DNA of 64,000 bases from an uncultured Lachnospiraceae bacterium. GTDB lineage: Bacteria; Bacillota; Clostridia; Lachnospirales; Lachnospiraceae. The stretch spans positions 1-64,000 of the forward strand of contig CAMWXE010000001.1 in NCBI GenBank assembly GCA_947178145.1, read 5' to 3'. The stretch's first letter is position 1. Every line of letters starts with the position of its first letter. This document shows positions 60,969-64,000 of the stretch, piece by piece. The translations under genes and the position numbers were made by a program. The notes beneath the pieces are model-generated. The model saw only the letters and a program-made list of their open reading frames with translations, ran no database searches and had not been told where the DNA came from.

Positions 60969-61565
60969 CTATAATCTGGATATTATTTCATTCCTTTGGA
61001 AATTTTCTTTATTTGAAATGACACACCGATGCATTTGATATGTCTTATCCTTTATCTCTACTATTTCATTCCATTCTCTATCATCCACTGCACCGCAACG
61101 CTTTAGAAGTTTTTCAGACTTCTTATTTTTATCCACATAAAAAGCAATCATCCTTTCAAGCCCAAGTTCAGCAAAACAAACAGATATTATATATTTTATA
61201 GAAATTATTGCATAACCTTTTCCTGAATAAAATGAATTAAGAATATACGAAATCTCTGCTTGATTTTTATCAAAATCAATATGGTACACTCTCACCACAC
61301 CTATAAGCTTTTTTTCTTCTCTTAATTCAATACCCCATAATAAATCTGTAATTGTTTCTCTATCTTTTAATCTTTTCTGGACAAACTCATGTGCTTGCTG
61401 TATTCTTGTATGTGGTCCCCATTTTAAAAAAGTGCAGTTATCTTTATTACTTGTATACTCATACATATCTTCTGCATCGCTTTCTTTCAATTTTCTCAAT
61501 TTTATTTTACTTTCCAATATGTATTCGCTACATTCTAATTTTCGTAGAATATCTTGTTCATTCAT
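60969..61565 (-). CDS. GNAT family acetyltransferase (RimJ/RimL-like)
   Basis: KLRKLKESDAEDMYEYTSNKDNCTFLKWGPH...GKGYAIISIKYII. Confidence 0.88.
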   Translation of the reverse strand: MNEQDILRKLECSEYILESKIKLRKLKESDAEDMYEYTSNKDNCTFLKWGPHTRIQQAHEFVQKRLKDRETITDLLWGIELREEKKLIGVVRVYHIDFDKNQAEISYILNSFYSGKGYAIISIKYIISVCFAELGLERMIAFYVDKNKKSEKLLKRCGAVDDREWNEIVEIKDKTYQMHRCVISNKENFQRNEIISRL

Positions 61566-61685
61566 ATTTTGTCTCCATTATTCTGGAACTCAATTTCTTG
61601 TCAGAAATTGTTAATAAATATCTTGTTAATTTGACACCGTATAAATGTTTGTCTGATGTCGCGATGGATATTTAGACAAGTCAAC

Positions 61686-62426
61686 CTAATGAGCTATTTG
61701 TGAACAGTTCCTTAATTCATTATCTATAGAATTCCAAAATATCTTCCTTGATTTCTCAATACCCTGATTAAATAACAAATCAAGTGCTGACAGTCCTGTA
61801 GCAAATGAATGATTCCCTATTTGTGTGTATATAGGATGTTGAAATTTCTGGTATATTACATGAACCCCCTCCCGCTCACACTCTTCAGTATCCAAATATT
61901 GTATACTAGCCCCTCTTCCGGCATAATATGCATTAGCTCTGACTGCCTTGCAAAGTCCCAAAATGAGCTTCCCTTTTTTTAAATTACTCTCAACTTCTAT
62001 GTCACTTTGCAAAACTAATGGTGTATCTATCCTAAAAATATCTCTTAGTATATTTATACTATGTATCGTAACATCACAAAGCAACTCATGCTCCTCTTTA
62101 AAAATAGGAGCTATCACATCCCATACTTCATCAAAATAATCACATTTTTTATAGGCGCTAATGAGTATTCCCTTCTGTCTGTTTGTCCATGTTTCAAAAT
62201 CTTTCGTTTTGAGATCTCTGTACGCTCGTTCAAAGTGATCCTGCTTTTCACAAGAAATATTTAAATACCGTATTTGTCCATCTGGATCAATTACTCGGTT
62301 TCTAAGCATGTATGATCTTTTTTCTAATTGCACAGTATCCATTAAAATGAACTTATCCACACTTGCCATCTTTGCCAAATACCCAAGCCATGGAAAATAG
62401 TGCGGCTGATGAATTGCAACCATCAT
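61686..62426 (-). CDS. WbqC family protein
   Basis: VAIHQPHYFPWLGYLAKMASVDKFILMDTVQLEKRSYMLRNRV. Confidence 0.92.
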   Translation of the reverse strand: MMVAIHQPHYFPWLGYLAKMASVDKFILMDTVQLEKRSYMLRNRVIDPDGQIRYLNISCEKQDHFERAYRDLKTKDFETWTNRQKGILISAYKKCDYFDEVWDVIAPIFKEEHELLCDVTIHSINILRDIFRIDTPLVLQSDIEVESNLKKGKLILGLCKAVRANAYYAGRGASIQYLDTEECEREGVHVIYQKFQHPIYTQIGNHSFATGLSALDLLFNQGIEKSRKIFWNSIDNELRNCSQIAH

Positions 62427-63163
62427 AACCTTTCCTCCAAATCTATAACGTCCCTTAAATTTGTAAAATTATCATTCAAATTGTCATATCTTTCCATATT
62501 TGCCCTGCTTAAAAATTCATATATAACTTCCTTCATACTTCTTGCCTCATCATGATACCAAAATGGATGTGTTAAAATTTGCAACTGTGGATATGTTCCC
62601 CCGTGTATTATATCCAAAACTGGTTCCCTCCAGCACATTCTCGAATCTGACAGATATTTAAACTGCTTAAAGAAAAGATTCCCATAGGAATTCATAACTC
62701 CCTGTATTTTTATATCAGCATCTAGGATTGTCTTTGTCGGTCTGTGATACGAAAAGACTTTTATATTGATTCCTAAAATCTCTGTTAATACTTTTAGCTC
62801 CTTCACGATATCTTCTGCAATTTTATCTGCATTTCCCATATCTTCTGGATATTCCATCTCATCAAAATGAAGTCCAACTGCATGTCCCATATCCTGAATT
62901 TCGTTTATTATTTTTTTGTTTCTTTTTGAATAAAGATTATAAAAATTACTTGTCAGCAGCACAAAGTATGTACTTTTTACTCCATATTGATACTCCAGTT
63001 CTGCCATTTCTAAAGCTTTTTGTAAATCCGTATCAATATCATGCCTTAAAATGACGCATCTGTCATACTGGTTCCAGTTATGGTAATCTGCTGTTTTGTA
63101 ACCATTTTCATCCAATAATTCCAATAATTCCTGATAACTGTCAAAAGTGAATTTCATATTCAT
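62423..63163 (-). CDS. Polysaccharide deacetylase-like protein
   Basis: CVILRHDIDTDLQKALEMAELEYQYGVKSTYFVLLTS, MGHAVGLHFDEM. Confidence 0.75.
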   Translation of the reverse strand: MNMKFTFDSYQELLELLDENGYKTADYHNWNQYDRCVILRHDIDTDLQKALEMAELEYQYGVKSTYFVLLTSNFYNLYSKRNKKIINEIQDMGHAVGLHFDEMEYPEDMGNADKIAEDIVKELKVLTEILGINIKVFSYHRPTKTILDADIKIQGVMNSYGNLFFKQFKYLSDSRMCWREPVLDIIHGGTYPQLQILTHPFWYHDEARSMKEVIYEFLSRANMERYDNLNDNFTNLRDVIDLEERL

Positions 63164-63168
63164 CTCCC

Positions 63169-64000
63169 CTATACCTGCCTGATTCTATCCACGACCTTTT
63201 GGATGTCATTTGTATTCAGATATGGATGCATTGGCAGAGACAGGCAACAATCACATATTTTCTCTGTCATACTATAATCCAATTCCCAAAATCCGTTTTC
63301 CTTAAAGGCCTTCTGCTGATGCATAGCCTTTTTATAATAAACCGCTGTTGGAATACCATTTTCTTTCAAAAGCTCTGCTGCCCGTTCCCTCTCTCCGTTA
63401 TTTTGAAAACATACTGTATACTGTGCCCAGCTTGAATACATTTCCTCTTTGACAAGTGGTACTTTAACACAGCTTTTTAATCGGTTTGTATACTCACACG
63501 CCACCTGGTTACATGTTTCAATCTCCTCGTCAAAAAATTTAAGCTTTTCAAGCAGGACTGCCGCCTGCAAAGTATCCAGCCTTGAATTCATGCCTATCCG
63601 CACATTATCATATTTGTCCTTACCTTTTCCATGTACGCAATATGACCGAATCAGTTCTGCCCATTCATCAGAGTCCGTAAAAACTGCTCCTCCATCTCCA
63701 TAACACCCCAGTGGCTTTGCCGGGAAGAAGGATGTTGTTGCGATATCTCCAAAACTGCATGCTTTTCTTCCCCTGATTTTTCCGCCAAATCCCTGGGCCC
63801 CATCTTCCAGAATAAGAAGATGGTATTTGTCCGCGATTTGCCGAATCTTATCAAAGTCAGCAGGCTGCCCAAATAAATCCACAGCCACAATTACTCTTGG
63901 TCTTAAATCAGTATTTTGCATAATGTGTTCAACTGCTGCTTCGAGACTGTCTGGACTGATATTGTAAGTGTCCTCATCGATATCTACAAATACTGGTGTT
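63169..64000 (-). CDS. DegT/DnrJ/EryC1 family aminotransferase (partial, continues beyond the right edge)
   Basis: Frame is open from 63921 to 64000 (TPVFVDIDEDTYNISPDSLEAAVEHIMQN); LLILEDGAQGFGGKIRGRKACSFGDIATTSFFPAKPLGCYGDGGAV. Confidence 0.93.
   Translation of the reverse strand, partial: TPVFVDIDEDTYNISPDSLEAAVEHIMQNTDLRPRVIVAVDLFGQPADFDKIRQIADKYHLLILEDGAQGFGGKIRGRKACSFGDIATTSFFPAKPLGCYGDGGAVFTDSDEWAELIRSYCVHGKGKDKYDNVRIGMNSRLDTLQAAVLLEKLKFFDEEIETCNQVACEYTNRLKSCVKVPLVKEEMYSSWAQYTVCFQNNGERERAAELLKENGIPTAVYYKKAMHQQKAFKENGFWELDYSMTEKICDCCLSLPMHPYLNTNDIQKVVDRIRQV

Noticed and set aside
61600-61680. TTGTCT...AGACAA inverted repeat between the WbqC and GNAT genes
   Set aside because: Short arms with a large loop and no T-run; not strong enough to call.

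Overview
The window looks like a Lachnospiraceae-type Firmicute chromosome segment (taxon inferred from the partial 16S rRNA and gene content). Nearly all genes are on the minus strand. Bases 1-38 kb are mostly housekeeping: the 5' end of a 16S rRNA, alaS, glyS, recO with a YqzL-like small ORF, era, an M16C peptidase, a degenerate sigma-70-like protein, a rhomboid-like protein, a 1.45 kaa acyl-CoA dehydratase activase-type protein (the only long + strand gene), an ABC/GldG-type exporter, asnS, a hemerythrin/response-regulator fusion, rpe, rsgA, a PASTA kinase and PP2C phosphatase, rlmN, rsmB, a Zn-peptidase, fmt, def, priA and murE. A recombination-scar-like stretch at about 38.4-39.0 kb leads into a surface-glycan cluster that runs off the right edge (39-64 kb). 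The most notable signal there is a short Rossmann-like module (hhhhGxGxxG...hhDN...K). It recurs in 10 of 12 consecutive ORFs (41.6-55.3 kb), fused at the N- or C-terminus to unrelated enzymes (DUF4422 and GT2/GT4 glycosyltransferases, two radical SAM proteins, FkbM and class I methyltransferases) and once standing alone behind a hydrophobic N-terminal segment. One of these proteins combines the module, a radical SAM domain and a polysaccharide pyruvyl transferase-like domain. A second notable signal is a compact cassette at 57.8-58.5 kb: a promoter, a minimal nucleotidyltransferase, an 18-codon micro-ORF and a terminator, bounded by near-perfect 24-bp inverted repeats. All family names come from reading translated sequence by eye. 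No database search was run.
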